DNA of 64,000 nucleotides from Thermococcus sibiricus MM 739 (GTDB taxonomy: Archaea > Methanobacteriota_B > Thermococci > Thermococcales > Thermococcaceae), in NCBI RefSeq assembly GCF_000022545.1, contig NC_012883.1, positions 1 to 64,000 on the forward strand, given 5' to 3'. A program made the translations under genes and the position numbers. The notes below the pieces were generated by a model. That model was not told where the DNA came from, made no database searches, and worked only from the letters and a program-made list of their open reading frames with translations. This document shows, piece by piece, positions 36,042-47,659 of the stretch (position 1 is its first letter; every line of letters starts with the position of its first letter).

Positions 36042-38308
36042 GGAGGAGGGGCTTTATTTTTACACTTGACGCTTTGCTGTCATTGATCTTGGTCATGGTA
36101 TTTGTTAGCAGTGTAGTGGGTATTATAGATAACACGAACGTTTACAGCACTTCCTTAAGAGAAGGGAACAAATATAAAGCCGAAGATGTCCTTACTATCC
36201 TGAAAACTGTCCCATTGAAGGAGATAGTTCCCCAAAACATAATCGAACAGTGGAAAAGCGAAGAGACGCTTAATTTGAACCTGGTAGATGAAAACATGCC
36301 TCCCCTTGATATAGTTGCAACTTACTGGGCAACTAGAGAGCTCTTCCCGGAGAAAAACCTCACCCACAAAGCGGAGTTAATTTTGGGCTATTTGCTGAAC
36401 AAAACTCTTGAAGGATATTACTACGAACTCCTTATAAACAACTATACTAGCCCATATCTAAGAAAGGTTGGTGCCAATTACCCCAAAGCTTTTGAGGTCT
36501 CTCCCGCTACGCTAACATTGAGTGGCTATGCATTCAATCAAACCCCGAGGGGATATGTGGCGAGGGCGTATTTGACAAAGCTGCGAGCCAAAGAAACAAC
36601 TTACACTTACTTTGGAAGCTCAGCATTTGCGTATGCTCCAAGCAGTCAGGACTATACGATAATAAGATATATAATACCAAATGAAGAAGAGAACGAATTG
36701 CCATATGATGCCAATATAACTAAGATAAAGTGGTTCGCTCAGCCCAGATGGTTTTCTCCTTCCTCATATATGCGCCTGTTTATAGATGGAGAGCCGGTTA
36801 AGTGTGGTCAGTTTAGTAGCGATGGTTTTGTAGAATACAGCATATGGGAAGTTCTCGAAGATTCAAACCCCAATGATCCACTGACGTGTAACATGCTGGA
36901 GATTCTAAAGAGGCACGGCGATTTAAGAAGACACACCTTTGAAGTGTGGGTTTATAATCCAGCGGGCTCTCCTTACACAGGTGGAGTCCATCCTAACGTT
37001 TTTATAACTCTAACTTACCAAACATCCCAGTTAAGCACTTTCAATTATCCGCAAACATTTCATTTTGATGAAATTGAAACAGAGCATCCATTCCAAATGG
37101 AGAATGGAATTTTTATAGGAGGAAACTTAAGCTCCCTATACGTTCAAGTTCAGATTATAAATGCTTCAAAAGTTAGTGAGCCTAACTATCCTAAACTTTA
37201 CTTAACTTATCTTGATAGACGGATTTCAGTAGGGGTTGGGGCATACATTGGCAATGATACTTATGTCTGGGACAATCAGACTATTTTTACTGCACTTCAA
37301 AATGAAGGTATATATATTAGCAATTTATCAAAAACATACCTGTGGTTTGCGGTAACTTTTGGAATGGATTATCAAGAACCTCCTTATGGGAATTCTGCCA
37401 GCTATACATATAGGTTGAAACTTAATTATGATACATCTTATATTAGGGCTGTTTATACCCCAGAAACTGCGAAAACTCTCTACTCTATTGACATAACAGA
37501 GGAGATAACAAAGGATGATGTTATAGATAGCACGTATGCAAGAACTGAGTATTCCGTGCCATTTTATACAATGCTCACTTGGAAATACACTTTGCCTTTG
37601 AATGTTACTCCTATTTGGACAAAACTTCACATAGTCCGTCTGCATCGTGTTGATACTACTCCCCCAGAGTTAGATCCGGATGAAGATCAGAAGATATCAA
37701 TATCTCCTGGTGTGAATAATTGGACTGTACTGTATTGTCATAGTGCAAGAGCCTCAGCGTGTAATCCTAATAGACCTTTTGCGGACCCGGCGTTTACGAG
37801 ATGGGGAATTGTAAATATGATGAGAAATAATACTGGCGAACCTGTGGTTAGGGCTCTTGCTCCAGGAGAGAATTATATCAAGGTAGAAACAGGAAATGAT
37901 TATGTAATCTCCAGAGATTTCACTACAGGCGAATTTACATATTTGTTGGACGCCTATGCTCCTTATGGAGACATAAAGCCATATTTACTCCAGGGATATC
38001 CGGAATTGCAAGCATACAATCTTATATATAAATATGGTAGTGAAAGCCTTGGAAGTATATTTGTTGGAGATACAAAAGCTATTGAAAATGGCCAATACAG
38101 GAACCTTACAGTTGATCAGCTTAATCCTCAAGACTATGCTGTTGATGATGCTATTATAAGACTATTTCAGAAACTGGGAGGAGATGGATGGGATAAACCA
38201 CTATTAATTGAGCTTAAGGATACAAAGATAAGTTTCGCATCGTTGAAAGGTATTCCTCGGTCTATTGAACCAATCACAATAACCTTGCGGGTTTGGAGGG
38301 AGGGCTAA
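36038..38308 (+). CDS. large pilin-like surface protein (5)
   Basis: 756 residues. MRRRGFIFTLDALLSLILVM has a basic tip followed by GFIFTLDALLS and a single helix; the Gln of the class III signal is replaced, so processing is less sure. It shares the LDALLSL helix with the preceding gene, which suggests duplication. The mostly beta ectodomain contains Cys pairs (CGQF, CNML, CHSARASACN). Coupled to the preceding gene by ATGA and to the next by TAATG. Confidence 0.7.
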   Translation: MRRRGFIFTLDALLSLILVMVFVSSVVGIIDNTNVYSTSLREGNKYKAEDVLTILKTVPLKEIVPQNIIEQWKSEETLNLNLVDENMPPLDIVATYWATRELFPEKNLTHKAELILGYLLNKTLEGYYYELLINNYTSPYLRKVGANYPKAFEVSPATLTLSGYAFNQTPRGYVARAYLTKLRAKETTYTYFGSSAFAYAPSSQDYTIIRYIIPNEEENELPYDANITKIKWFAQPRWFSPSSYMRLFIDGEPVKCGQFSSDGFVEYSIWEVLEDSNPNDPLTCNMLEILKRHGDLRRHTFEVWVYNPAGSPYTGGVHPNVFITLTYQTSQLSTFNYPQTFHFDEIETEHPFQMENGIFIGGNLSSLYVQVQIINASKVSEPNYPKLYLTYLDRRISVGVGAYIGNDTYVWDNQTIFTALQNEGIYISNLSKTYLWFAVTFGMDYQEPPYGNSASYTYRLKLNYDTSYIRAVYTPETAKTLYSIDITEEITKDDVIDSTYARTEYSVPFYTMLTWKYTLPLNVTPIWTKLHIVRLHRVDTTPPELDPDEDQKISISPGVNNWTVLYCHSARASACNPNRPFADPAFTRWGIVNMMRNNTGEPVVRALAPGENYIKVETGNDYVISRDFTTGEFTYLLDAYAPYGDIKPYLLQGYPELQAYNLIYKYGSESLGSIFVGDTKAIENGQYRNLTVDQLNPQDYAVDDAIIRLFQKLGGDGWDKPLLIELKDTKISFASLKGIPRSIEPITITLRVWREG

Positions 38309-41300
38309 TGAAAAGGAGAGGATTTATACTTAATTCACTAGTTTTGGTTCTCCTCATTCCTATGCTCTTACTTCTGGCAACATATGAGGACGTCACCTCT
38401 TGGATTGTAAAATCTCAAAGTGAGAGAGTCCAAGTAGAGAGAACGTTCAGAGTAACTTCCTACTTAGAGGAAGACTTTAAAAATGCTTTAGAGCTATCAA
38501 CGAAGCGTGCGCTCTCATTAGCGGTTGATTTTGTGACTAATGAGCACACACCAATAGATAACGCGAGTAAAGCTATAAAAGAATTAATCTTAAGAGGAAC
38601 GTACCCACAACTTAGTGGATATAGTAGAGTGAGCCTTTTCATGGGAAATAATACTCTACGAGATTGGATTATTAATTTGAGAGATGAGCTGAGTAGGCAG
38701 GGTTATGTTTTAAGCCCCTCTGTTGATGAAATTTTAAGTAGTATCCAAGTAAAAGTGGTACCTCTAGATTCATTTCACGTTGTTGTGAATGCATCCATAC
38801 CAAACATATTAATTCAGGATATCTCAGGTAAAGTAGTTTACAATTCATCCCTTCCTCAAGATGGTAGCATATACGCTGTGGTTTCTATAGAGGGGATGGA
38901 AGATCCCCTATTTTCATATTTGACTTACGGTAAATACTCCAGGATAGTTAGTTCGTGTAAATTTATGTATCCAAACTTAGCGAAACCTATTAAGGCGATA
39001 GAAGGATATGGTTCCTCAAATATAGAGAAGTTCTCAGGACAAGTTTCAGTCTCTCTTGAAAACCTTACCTCAAATAAAATCTATGTGGGAGAGTACTATA
39101 CTGAAAAAGATGCTCTAGGGTATATTGTAAAGAACCAGCCTGGTGTATCAGTGGATAACCCTATAATATTCAACACCACCATCAATAACATTGAGGTCTC
39201 TCCCTTAGATGTATTCGAGGATGGCGATATAGCTGTAATGGCCTTCGGCAATATAAGTGGGGCTTGGTGTCCAGAGGCCTCTGCATATGAGTATAGAGTT
39301 GAAATGAATATTTCCAGTTTAGAGTTTCAGCCTAATGCTTTAACCTTGCTCGAGATTCCCGCTTCTGTATTGAGTGGTGCGTATCATAACGGAACTATTG
39401 CTTCGATTAGGGTGTACGATGTGGATTGTAATCCAATTCCGTTCTGGATAGAAAAGTGGGGAAACGATGAGATATTGATCTGGATAAAAACAGGGGTTAC
39501 AAACCAGTATTTCATATACTATACCGCGGATCCTGCTTATGCCATCGATGGATATAACAAAGAGACACTGTTTGACCTCTACGATGATTTTGATGGCACC
39601 TCAATAGATACTACCAAGTGGGACATATTGGGGAGTGCTACTGTAGATGGGAACGGGACTCTAATTGTATCCGCTGATGAAAAAGCAAGTGTCTTGGAGT
39701 CAAAGGTGTCATTTAACTATCCAATATTTGTAAGATACAAAATGAAAAGTACCTCGGGAACTTCTGACTTTGACGCTGGGGTAGCTGTGGTGTTTGGACT
39801 CCAAGGGGGAGAAAGATTATTAGTCAATGTAACCTATGCGGGTGAACAAATTCCTGATTACACAAACATCCAGATTCCGATTAAACTTGAAGGAGCAGAC
39901 TTCCCTGATTACATTAATGCACAAGATAATACAGCAGAAATTAAGATCTATGATAATCAGGAGAATGAATTGCCATTTTGGATTGAATATTGGAACACTA
40001 CAGAGGAAAAGGCATTGATATGGGTAAAGAGTAGTTTTATCTATGATCGCCGGCAAGGAAATACCTACTATTATCACGCTACTTTTTACATTGAGTACAA
40101 CACTGGAACCCTGACAAGAGGAAATGGAACGGCTGTATTTGAGTTCTTTGACAATTTTGAGGATAGCACTTGGGACGACAAATGGGAGCTAGCAGGAGGT
40201 ACAGACGATAACATCGAACAGACTAATGGAAATCTAATAATAAAGAATGGTAATAGCCTCTTAGCATTGAGGAATAATGTGGATCTTAATCTTTATGGAG
40301 ATTATGCAATCAGGTTCAAAATGAAGCCTTCTGTGTATTCTGGAGACTGGGATGCTGGAATTGGTATTGAGGACTTTAATGTAAGAGATGGGTCATATGA
40401 TACTTTGTTATTTACTGATGATGTGCAACCGAGTGGAGATTATCTGGCAATTCACAGAGCTTGGTGGAGATGGACATGGCGAGAGGGAGAAACAGATACA
40501 ATTTCTCAAAGCCGCGGAGATGCTAATTTCCACACATATGAGGTCCAAGTATTCCCTGATGGAAATGATGTTTACTTCTACGATCTTACAAACGGTAGAG
40601 AGAATTATGATGCCCGTCAAGTAGAGGATCCCTTATACAGAATATACCTTGTACTGGATAATGAAAACAATGAGAACTGGGCATACTATGACTGGATATT
40701 CCTTAGAAAATATCTGGATGAAGATAGTCTCAGCTATAATGTTCAGCAGGTATCTTCTGTCCAAAGCGTGCCTATGCAATACATTGATGATAATCCAGGG
40801 AATGTTGATCATAATGGTGATTTACTAGCAATACTCCAAAATTGGACCAGTTCATTAGCAAGTTCATCCACAAGTAGTGATCTGACTATATATCGCAGGT
40901 ACGAGGTGATTTTTAATTATGACTCTGGAGGGATTTCTACCACGTTTTCCGATTTGGATGATACCTCTAGGGTTACTTCAGCTTCTGTGGCAACTTCTCC
41001 CCAACTTCCCTTGAAAATCCAGATAATTATTGACAATACCATGGATAACAGTGCTTATTTCGACTGGATTATAGCGGGGAGATATCCATATGTAAGCACA
41101 CAACCCCAGTATTCATCCCCGGAGTCCAAGGCCTCAGTACAAAGTGGGAAAAACGCAAGAGCCTATAATATCCAGCCTTATATTGATTGTATTCAAGAGT
41201 ATAAGTACTTTGGTGTTAGTGGATATCCCTCCTTCTTTGAGCGCTTAGAGGGAGGTGCTACTACCAATAGAGCGTACTATGAGACACTTGCTGAGAAAAC

Positions 41301-41598
41301 GCAGGAGGTAGTATATGGGGAGGCTAAATATCCAATTGGGATTGTTAGCTTCATTCTTCCAAAAGACCTACCTCCAAATTTAGGTTTCCTTGTCAGAAAA
41401 CAACCTGCCGTAGACTCCATATATTTGGATTATGAGAATTACAGAGGTGATAGAACCGATGTATATAAAGTACTTGGGATATCTTCTAATGGGGGTGTTG
41501 CTACTCCGATCATAGATGAGAATTTCTATTTGGATTATCAAATAGCAACAGCAATATTTGGAAGATTAGGAGCCCAAGATTTACTAGTTTCGGGGTGA
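38308..41598 (+). CDS. giant surface protein with duplicated DUF2341-LamG modules (6)
   Basis: 1,097 residues from the ATG at 38308. MKRRGFILNSLVLVLLIPML is a basic tip plus membrane helix. Residues about 315-420 form a DUF2341-like domain (FWIEKWGNDEILIWIKTG), followed by a concanavalin/LamG-like unit (about 425-505). A second DUF2341-like domain (about 505-605, FWIEYWNTTEEKALIWVKSS) and another LamG-like unit follow. These modules are found in large adhesins and sugar-binding surface proteins. This is the last of the six pilin-like genes, and its stop is followed within 6 bases by DUF2101. Confidence 0.78.
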   Translation: MKRRGFILNSLVLVLLIPMLLLLATYEDVTSWIVKSQSERVQVERTFRVTSYLEEDFKNALELSTKRALSLAVDFVTNEHTPIDNASKAIKELILRGTYPQLSGYSRVSLFMGNNTLRDWIINLRDELSRQGYVLSPSVDEILSSIQVKVVPLDSFHVVVNASIPNILIQDISGKVVYNSSLPQDGSIYAVVSIEGMEDPLFSYLTYGKYSRIVSSCKFMYPNLAKPIKAIEGYGSSNIEKFSGQVSVSLENLTSNKIYVGEYYTEKDALGYIVKNQPGVSVDNPIIFNTTINNIEVSPLDVFEDGDIAVMAFGNISGAWCPEASAYEYRVEMNISSLEFQPNALTLLEIPASVLSGAYHNGTIASIRVYDVDCNPIPFWIEKWGNDEILIWIKTGVTNQYFIYYTADPAYAIDGYNKETLFDLYDDFDGTSIDTTKWDILGSATVDGNGTLIVSADEKASVLESKVSFNYPIFVRYKMKSTSGTSDFDAGVAVVFGLQGGERLLVNVTYAGEQIPDYTNIQIPIKLEGADFPDYINAQDNTAEIKIYDNQENELPFWIEYWNTTEEKALIWVKSSFIYDRRQGNTYYYHATFYIEYNTGTLTRGNGTAVFEFFDNFEDSTWDDKWELAGGTDDNIEQTNGNLIIKNGNSLLALRNNVDLNLYGDYAIRFKMKPSVYSGDWDAGIGIEDFNVRDGSYDTLLFTDDVQPSGDYLAIHRAWWRWTWREGETDTISQSRGDANFHTYEVQVFPDGNDVYFYDLTNGRENYDARQVEDPLYRIYLVLDNENNENWAYYDWIFLRKYLDEDSLSYNVQQVSSVQSVPMQYIDDNPGNVDHNGDLLAILQNWTSSLASSSTSSDLTIYRRYEVIFNYDSGGISTTFSDLDDTSRVTSASVATSPQLPLKIQIIIDNTMDNSAYFDWIIAGRYPYVSTQPQYSSPESKASVQSGKNARAYNIQPYIDCIQEYKYFGVSGYPSFFERLEGGATTNRAYYETLAEKTQEVVYGEAKYPIGIVSFILPKDLPPNLGFLVRKQPAVDSIYLDYENYRGDRTDVYKVLGISSNGGVATPIIDENFYLDYQIATAIFGRLGAQDLLVSG

Positions 41599-41603
41599 TA
41601 ATC

Positions 41604-42380
41604 ATGGATCTTGATGGAATCCTGTACAAAATTGGTGAAATAGCGGAAGCATTCACTGGAAAATCAATCCAATGGATTAAAGATATTGTAAATCCTACCC
41701 CCTTTCAAAAACCTCCAAGATTCAAAATCCTCAAAAAGCTGATAAAGAGAGAACTTACAGTCCATGAGCTTTTAAGTTTGAACCTCCAGCTCTCCTTTAT
41801 CTTTTACCTCTTACTTGCTCTCTTATTGATAGTTCTTTTTGGGAATGAGTTATATCTGACTATTATTTCGGTTGTTTATTTTATCTATCTTCGCTACACA
41901 CTTCTTAAAAACCGTGACTTTTTCATTGAAGTTGAGCCTTACAGATTCTTTTATTATGGGCTTACTGCAATAGGCTTTCTTTCCTTCTTGGGCTACCTCT
42001 TAATAAGAAGGTTTGCAAAGAATGTCTATTACTTCTACACTTACCTTATAGCTATTTTTGTCGTTGTATTGGCCTTCAGGTATATCTACAAATCGAAATT
42101 CACTAGGGATTGGACTTATGGAATAGTAGAAGACATCAAAGGAGAGCTTGTGCTGGTAAGTGTTCACGATGACATACGGGCCAATGTGAAGCCTGGTAAA
42201 TATTGGGTGGATAACACAGAGGATGTTGAAGTGGGAGACGTCGTAAAGATTCTTATAGAAGAAAGAATATTCAGAAGCTCCCTTCCAAAAAGGGTGCTAG
42301 AAGTTCATAAAGCGAAACCTTCATCATCAGAAACTTCAACAGAACCAAAAGCTGAAAGTGAAAAGAGCAATAGTAAATAA
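41604..42380 (+). CDS. DUF2101 family membrane protein
   Basis: 258 residues from the ATG at 41604 (GGGGTGAT upstream). Four membrane segments lie between residues 55 and 160, for example LSFIFYLLLALLLIVLFG and LTAIGFLSFLGYLLI. A C-terminal cytoplasmic domain resembles an OB-like regulator (DIKGELVLVSVHDDIRANVKPG) and a Ser/Glu-rich tail follows. DUF2101 proteins are common in Thermococcales; function unknown. It is the last gene of the pilin-like operon and its end overlaps an opposite-strand gene by 76 bases. Confidence 0.82.
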   Translation: MDLDGILYKIGEIAEAFTGKSIQWIKDIVNPTPFQKPPRFKILKKLIKRELTVHELLSLNLQLSFIFYLLLALLLIVLFGNELYLTIISVVYFIYLRYTLLKNRDFFIEVEPYRFFYYGLTAIGFLSFLGYLLIRRFAKNVYYFYTYLIAIFVVVLAFRYIYKSKFTRDWTYGIVEDIKGELVLVSVHDDIRANVKPGKYWVDNTEDVEVGDVVKILIEERIFRSSLPKRVLEVHKAKPSSSETSTEPKAESEKSNSK

Positions 42381-42592
42381 ATCGATGTATACGGCTCTCT
42401 TTTGTAAGTTTTTACAAATCCCCTTCCATTCTTAATTACGAGGGGTTCTACTTCTTTGGAGGATGGTTTGATGATAATCTCCCTCTCGTTAAATCTGCAA
42501 TCTAAATTGAGGCCATTACAGATTCTTTCAATAAATGCACATGCTTTTTCAGGCTCCTTAATGCTTATGCGATAGTAAATGGTATAACCCAT
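42305..42592 (-). CDS. small conserved-looking protein of unknown function
   Basis: 95 residues from the ATG at 42592; GGGGAT is 6 bases upstream. The N-terminal half is alpha/beta with GYTIYYRISIKEPEKACAFI, IERICNGLNLDC and EREIIIKPS, suggesting a small ferredoxin-like fold. The C-terminal quarter is hydrophobic (TSIYLLLLFSLSAFGSV). The region overlapping DUF2101 (76 bases) may mean the true end is shorter. No family recognised. Confidence 0.6.
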   Translation of the reverse strand: MGYTIYYRISIKEPEKACAFIERICNGLNLDCRFNEREIIIKPSSKEVEPLVIKNGRGFVKTYKREPYTSIYLLLLFSLSAFGSVEVSDDEGFAL

Positions 42593-42715
42593 GTGCATCC
42601 CCTATTTACTTTATTACATAGTAAAAAAGAATACTTAAAAATGTTTTTATTTTACCTCTTATGTGGGGGATATAAATAGGATTTTAAAAAGTGGAAAAGC
42701 ATGTGCATTAAAAAT
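42593..42715. other. AT-rich intergenic region with two TATA-like boxes
   Basis: A minus-strand TATA-like TTTTTAAGTATT serves the 95-residue gene. A plus-strand GGGGATATAAATAGG near 42667 would fire toward guaAA in antisense. The 9-mer CATGTGCAT occurs near 42590 and 42702. No protein gene is seen. Confidence 0.35.
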
Positions 42716-43282
42716 TTAAAGCTCTCCACAGAGCTCGGCAAAATTCCTGTAGATATCGCTTCCCCTTTCCGTGTGAGCTACTTCCGGATGGAACTGCACT
42801 CCATAAATTGGCAGTTTTTTGTGTTTCATGGCCTCAACAGGGCAGAACTCACTCTTAGCTAAAAGTTCAAACTCCTCTGGGAGTTCTTTAACCTCGTCCA
42901 TGTGACTTTCCCAAACCTTAAGCTTCTCTGGAAGTCCTTTGAAAATGTCGTTCTCTTCTAGAATCTCAACTTCCACCAGACTGTATTCTCCCCTTTCCCC
43001 CCTTCCTACTTTGCCACCAAAGTACTTTGCTATAAGCTGGTGTCCCAGGCAAATCCCTAGGATCGGCACATTAAATTCCTCGTAGTGCTCTAGGATTGCT
43101 TCACAGTTGCCCGTTCTTTCCAAAGTTGGGCCGCCTGAAAATATTATACCCCTCGGATTCATTGATTTTATTTCTTCTGGTGGTGTGGTGTTTGGGATTA
43201 TTTTAGCCTCAACGCCAAGATATCTCAAAGTTCTCCAGATCCTGTGCACGTACTGCCCGTGGTTGTCCATTATGATTATCAT
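42716..43282 (-). CDS. guaAA: GMP synthase glutaminase subunit (GuaAA)
   Basis: 188 residues. It supplies ammonia for XMP amination from glutamine. Class I GATase motifs: GICLGHQ with nucleophile C78, FSGGPTLE, and the catalytic His/Glu in [10 protein letters not shown]. In archaea the ATP-pyrophosphatase subunit is separate, here 44.0-45.0 kb. Its ATG overlaps the stop of the HEPN gene (ATGA), so it is translated behind that module. It may share a promoter with guaAB upstream. Confidence 0.96.
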   Translation of the reverse strand: MIIIMDNHGQYVHRIWRTLRYLGVEAKIIPNTTPPEEIKSMNPRGIIFSGGPTLERTGNCEAILEHYEEFNVPILGICLGHQLIAKYFGGKVGRGERGEYSLVEVEILEENDIFKGLPEKLKVWESHMDEVKELPEEFELLAKSEFCPVEAMKHKKLPIYGVQFHPEVAHTERGSDIYRNFAELCGEL

Positions 43283-43677
43283 TTTGCTACCTCCAAAAAT
43301 CCCTTTTTTATGAGGTACTCTTTTGTGAACTCAAGGAATTCTTTTGAGAATTTCACGATTTCTTCAGCTCTCTCTTTTGGAATTTCCAGCATGACTTCAT
43401 AATCTGCTTCCTGCCTTAGGTTAAATGCCATTATTAGGTGAGTATACAATTTATGTGGAATTTCACTGGTCTTCACAAACTCTCTTCCAAAGAGAGCAAT
43501 TAAAGAAGAATGCTTTGAAACGCTTATGTTTTTAGTCAGCAGTATTGCCTCTACACAGTAGAACATTGTATAATATGCCCTGGCTGCCGCAAAGTCATAA
43601 AATCCCTTTTTAAGGAGTTCTTTGCTGGCCTCCAAGCTTTTTTGGGCTTTCTTTATTAGTGCTTCAAAATTATTCAA
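43279..43677 (-). CDS. HEPN domain protein of an HEPN/MNT pair, inside the guaA locus
   Basis: 132 residues from a TTG at 43677 (GGGAGGG upstream). The four-helix HEPN pattern is [22 protein letters not shown], then [13 protein letters not shown] and [12 protein letters not shown], the MNT-associated LRxxADY subtype without a clear RNase RX4-6H motif. It follows the nucleotidyltransferase with an 8-base overlap and is directly followed by guaAA. Alternative: the TTG start may be shortened. Confidence 0.85.
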   Translation of the reverse strand: MNNFEALIKKAQKSLEASKELLKKGFYDFAAARAYYTMFYCVEAILLTKNISVSKHSSLIALFGREFVKTSEIPHKLYTHLIMAFNLRQEADYEVMLEIPKERAEEIVKFSKEFLEFTKEYLIKKGFLEVAK

Positions 43678-43984
43678 CTTTGATTCCCTCCCTTTTCACA
43701 TTTTGCAAAAATGGAGAGTCAGAAGATGTAAAAATCCACTTTGGATAATCTATTATCGATACAACTTTTTCGTATTTGAGACTTAGTTCTGCTGCAATTT
43801 CCATAATTTTTTCATATTCTTCAAGGTTTAGTTTTCCTTTTACCACTAGAAGAATATCCACGTCACTTCTGGTGGAGTAATCTCCCCTAGCATAAGAGCC
43901 ATAAAGAATGATTTCTTCGAGCTTGTCTCCCAAGATGGAACGAACTTTCTCTCTTAATTCGTTCAAGAGTGCTTGAATGCTCAT
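43670..43984 (-). CDS. MNT-type nucleotidyltransferase, inside the guaA locus
   Basis: 104 residues from the ATG at 43984 (GGTGCGG upstream). The minimal nucleotidyltransferase signature is ILYGSYARGDYSTRSDVDI with GSYARG at 29-34 and metal-binding D41 and D43. It lies 44 bases after the guaAB stop on the same strand. In HEPN/MNT pairs this subunit usually modifies and inactivates the HEPN partner, encoded right behind it. Here no DNA-binding domain is attached. A TAAATTTTTAG segment in the gap could be an additional promoter. Confidence 0.86.
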   Translation of the reverse strand: MSIQALLNELREKVRSILGDKLEEIILYGSYARGDYSTRSDVDILLVVKGKLNLEEYEKIMEIAAELSLKYEKVVSIIDYPKWIFTSSDSPFLQNVKREGIKVE

Positions 43985-44028
43985 TAACCGCACCACTAAA
44001 AATTTAGTTGAAAAGTAAATAAACATTA

Positions 44029-44952
44029 TCACTCGAACTCAATAGTTGCTGGAGGTTTGTTTGTTATATCGTAAAGCACCCTCCCCACCTGTGGAATCTC
44101 ACTCGTTATCCTGAAGGCTATTCTTTGTAGTACTTCAAAGGGAACTTTCATGGCATTTGCAGTCATGCCATCCAAGCTCTCAACTACTCTAACTGCTATT
44201 GTCTCTTTGTATGCCCTTATGTCCCCTTGCACACCGACGGTTTTGACCCCTAAAAGCACGGCAAAGGCCTGCCATGGTTTAAGGCCTGCGTTTTCAATTT
44301 CTTCTTCTACTATTGCATTGGCCTCTCTTACTACCGCAACTTTTTCTGGGGTAACTTCGCCTAAGACCCTCACGGCTAATCCTGGACCCGGGAATGGCAT
44401 TCTGTGGTATATTTTCTCAGGAAGGCCAAGTTCTTTTGCGACTTCTCTCACTTCATCTTTGTAAAGATCTCTTAAGGGTTCAATGAGCTTGAGGTTTAAC
44501 CTCTCAGGAAGTCCGCCCACATTGTGGTGGCTCTTTATTTTACCTTGACTCTCAATCCAGTCTGGGGCTATTGTGCCTTGAATAAGAAAATCTGCGTCTA
44601 TTTCATTGGCAACCTCTTCAAAAACATCTATGAAGGTCTTGCCTATTATTTTTCTCTTCTCTTCTGGGTCTGTTACGCCTTTAAGTGCTGTGAAAAATCT
44701 CTCTTGTGCATCTACGTAAATTAGATTTAAGCCAAATTCCTCTTTAAATGTTTTTATAACGAACTCTGGTTCCCCCTTTCTCAAAAACCCGGTGTTTACG
44801 AAGACAGCATGAAGTCTGTCTCCGATAGCTTTGTAAGCCAGTATTGCTGCTGTGGAACTGTCAACTCCACCGCTTAGAGCTATTATGGCTTTTTTCTCTC
44901 CTACAGTCTTTTTAATCTCTTTAACCTTCTCTTCAATGAATTTTTCCCACAT
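44029..44952 (-). CDS. guaAB: GMP synthase ATP-pyrophosphatase subunit (GuaAB)
   Basis: 307 residues from the ATG at 44952; GGTGACGC stands upstream. It activates XMP with ATP and aminates it to GMP with ammonia from GuaAA. The P-loop is [15 protein letters not shown] near residue 35. [20 protein letters not shown] and [17 protein letters not shown] are the conserved substrate loops, and the end is [12 protein letters not shown]. Two candidate purine-operator sites flank its promoter (TTTTTTAAAGC near 44990). Confidence 0.96.
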   Translation of the reverse strand: MWEKFIEEKVKEIKKTVGEKKAIIALSGGVDSSTAAILAYKAIGDRLHAVFVNTGFLRKGEPEFVIKTFKEEFGLNLIYVDAQERFFTALKGVTDPEEKRKIIGKTFIDVFEEVANEIDADFLIQGTIAPDWIESQGKIKSHHNVGGLPERLNLKLIEPLRDLYKDEVREVAKELGLPEKIYHRMPFPGPGLAVRVLGEVTPEKVAVVREANAIVEEEIENAGLKPWQAFAVLLGVKTVGVQGDIRAYKETIAVRVVESLDGMTANAMKVPFEVLQRIAFRITSEIPQVGRVLYDITNKPPATIEFE

Positions 44953-44962
44953 GAGCGTCACC

Positions 44963-44982
44963 TTCAACATAAAATTGTAAAA
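44963..44982. promoter_or_regulatory. candidate purine operator, guaAB site 1
   Basis: TTCA-ACAT-AAAA-TTGT-AAAA, one mismatch from the shared ACAT-N4-ATGT core. It lies just upstream of the guaAB ATG, downstream of the TATA-like box. Confidence 0.4.
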
Positions 44983-45004
44983 TCTGCTTTAAAAAATTTG
45001 TTAT

Positions 45005-45024
45005 TTAAACAAAAAAATGTAAAA
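45005..45024. promoter_or_regulatory. candidate purine operator, guaAB site 2
   Basis: TTAA-ACAA-AAAA-ATGT-AAAA, upstream of the guaAB TATA box and just past the guaB stop. One mismatch in the left half. Confidence 0.4.
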
Positions 45025-45025
45025 A

Positions 45026-46492
<1,467 letters not shown>

Positions 46493-46500
46493 TCACCGTT

Positions 46501-46520
46501 TTTAACATAAGAATGTATAG
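46501..46520. promoter_or_regulatory. candidate purine operator at guaB
   Basis: TTTA-ACAT-AAGA-ATGT-ATAG lies between a TATA-like CTTTAAAAGAC (about 46530, minus) and the guaB start, so it would overlap transcription initiation. Confidence 0.5.
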
Positions 46521-46591
46521 GTCTTTTAAAGTTTACTACATGAAAGCCTCACCTTTCAGAAGAGGAGAAGTCTCAGGAAAAGAAAAGGAAG

Positions 46592-47617
<1,026 letters not shown>

Positions 47618-47638
47618 TCAATTGTTTTTAAGGTTTAT

Positions 47639-47658
47639 TTTTACATAAAAATGTTAAA
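47639..47658. promoter_or_regulatory. candidate purine operator at purP
   Basis: TTTT-ACAT-AAAA-ATGT-TAAA, the best-formed copy of the motif. It lies upstream of a TATA-like CTTAAAAAC near 47625 on the minus strand, and just after the end of the pdxT pseudogene. Confidence 0.5.
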
Positions 47659-47659
47659 G

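Noticed and set aside
42702-42880. Plus-strand frame [17 protein letters not shown] antisense to guaAA
   Set aside because: It starts behind a TATA-like box but is wholly antisense to conserved guaAA codons, has no ribosome site and no family, so it is most likely a shadow frame.
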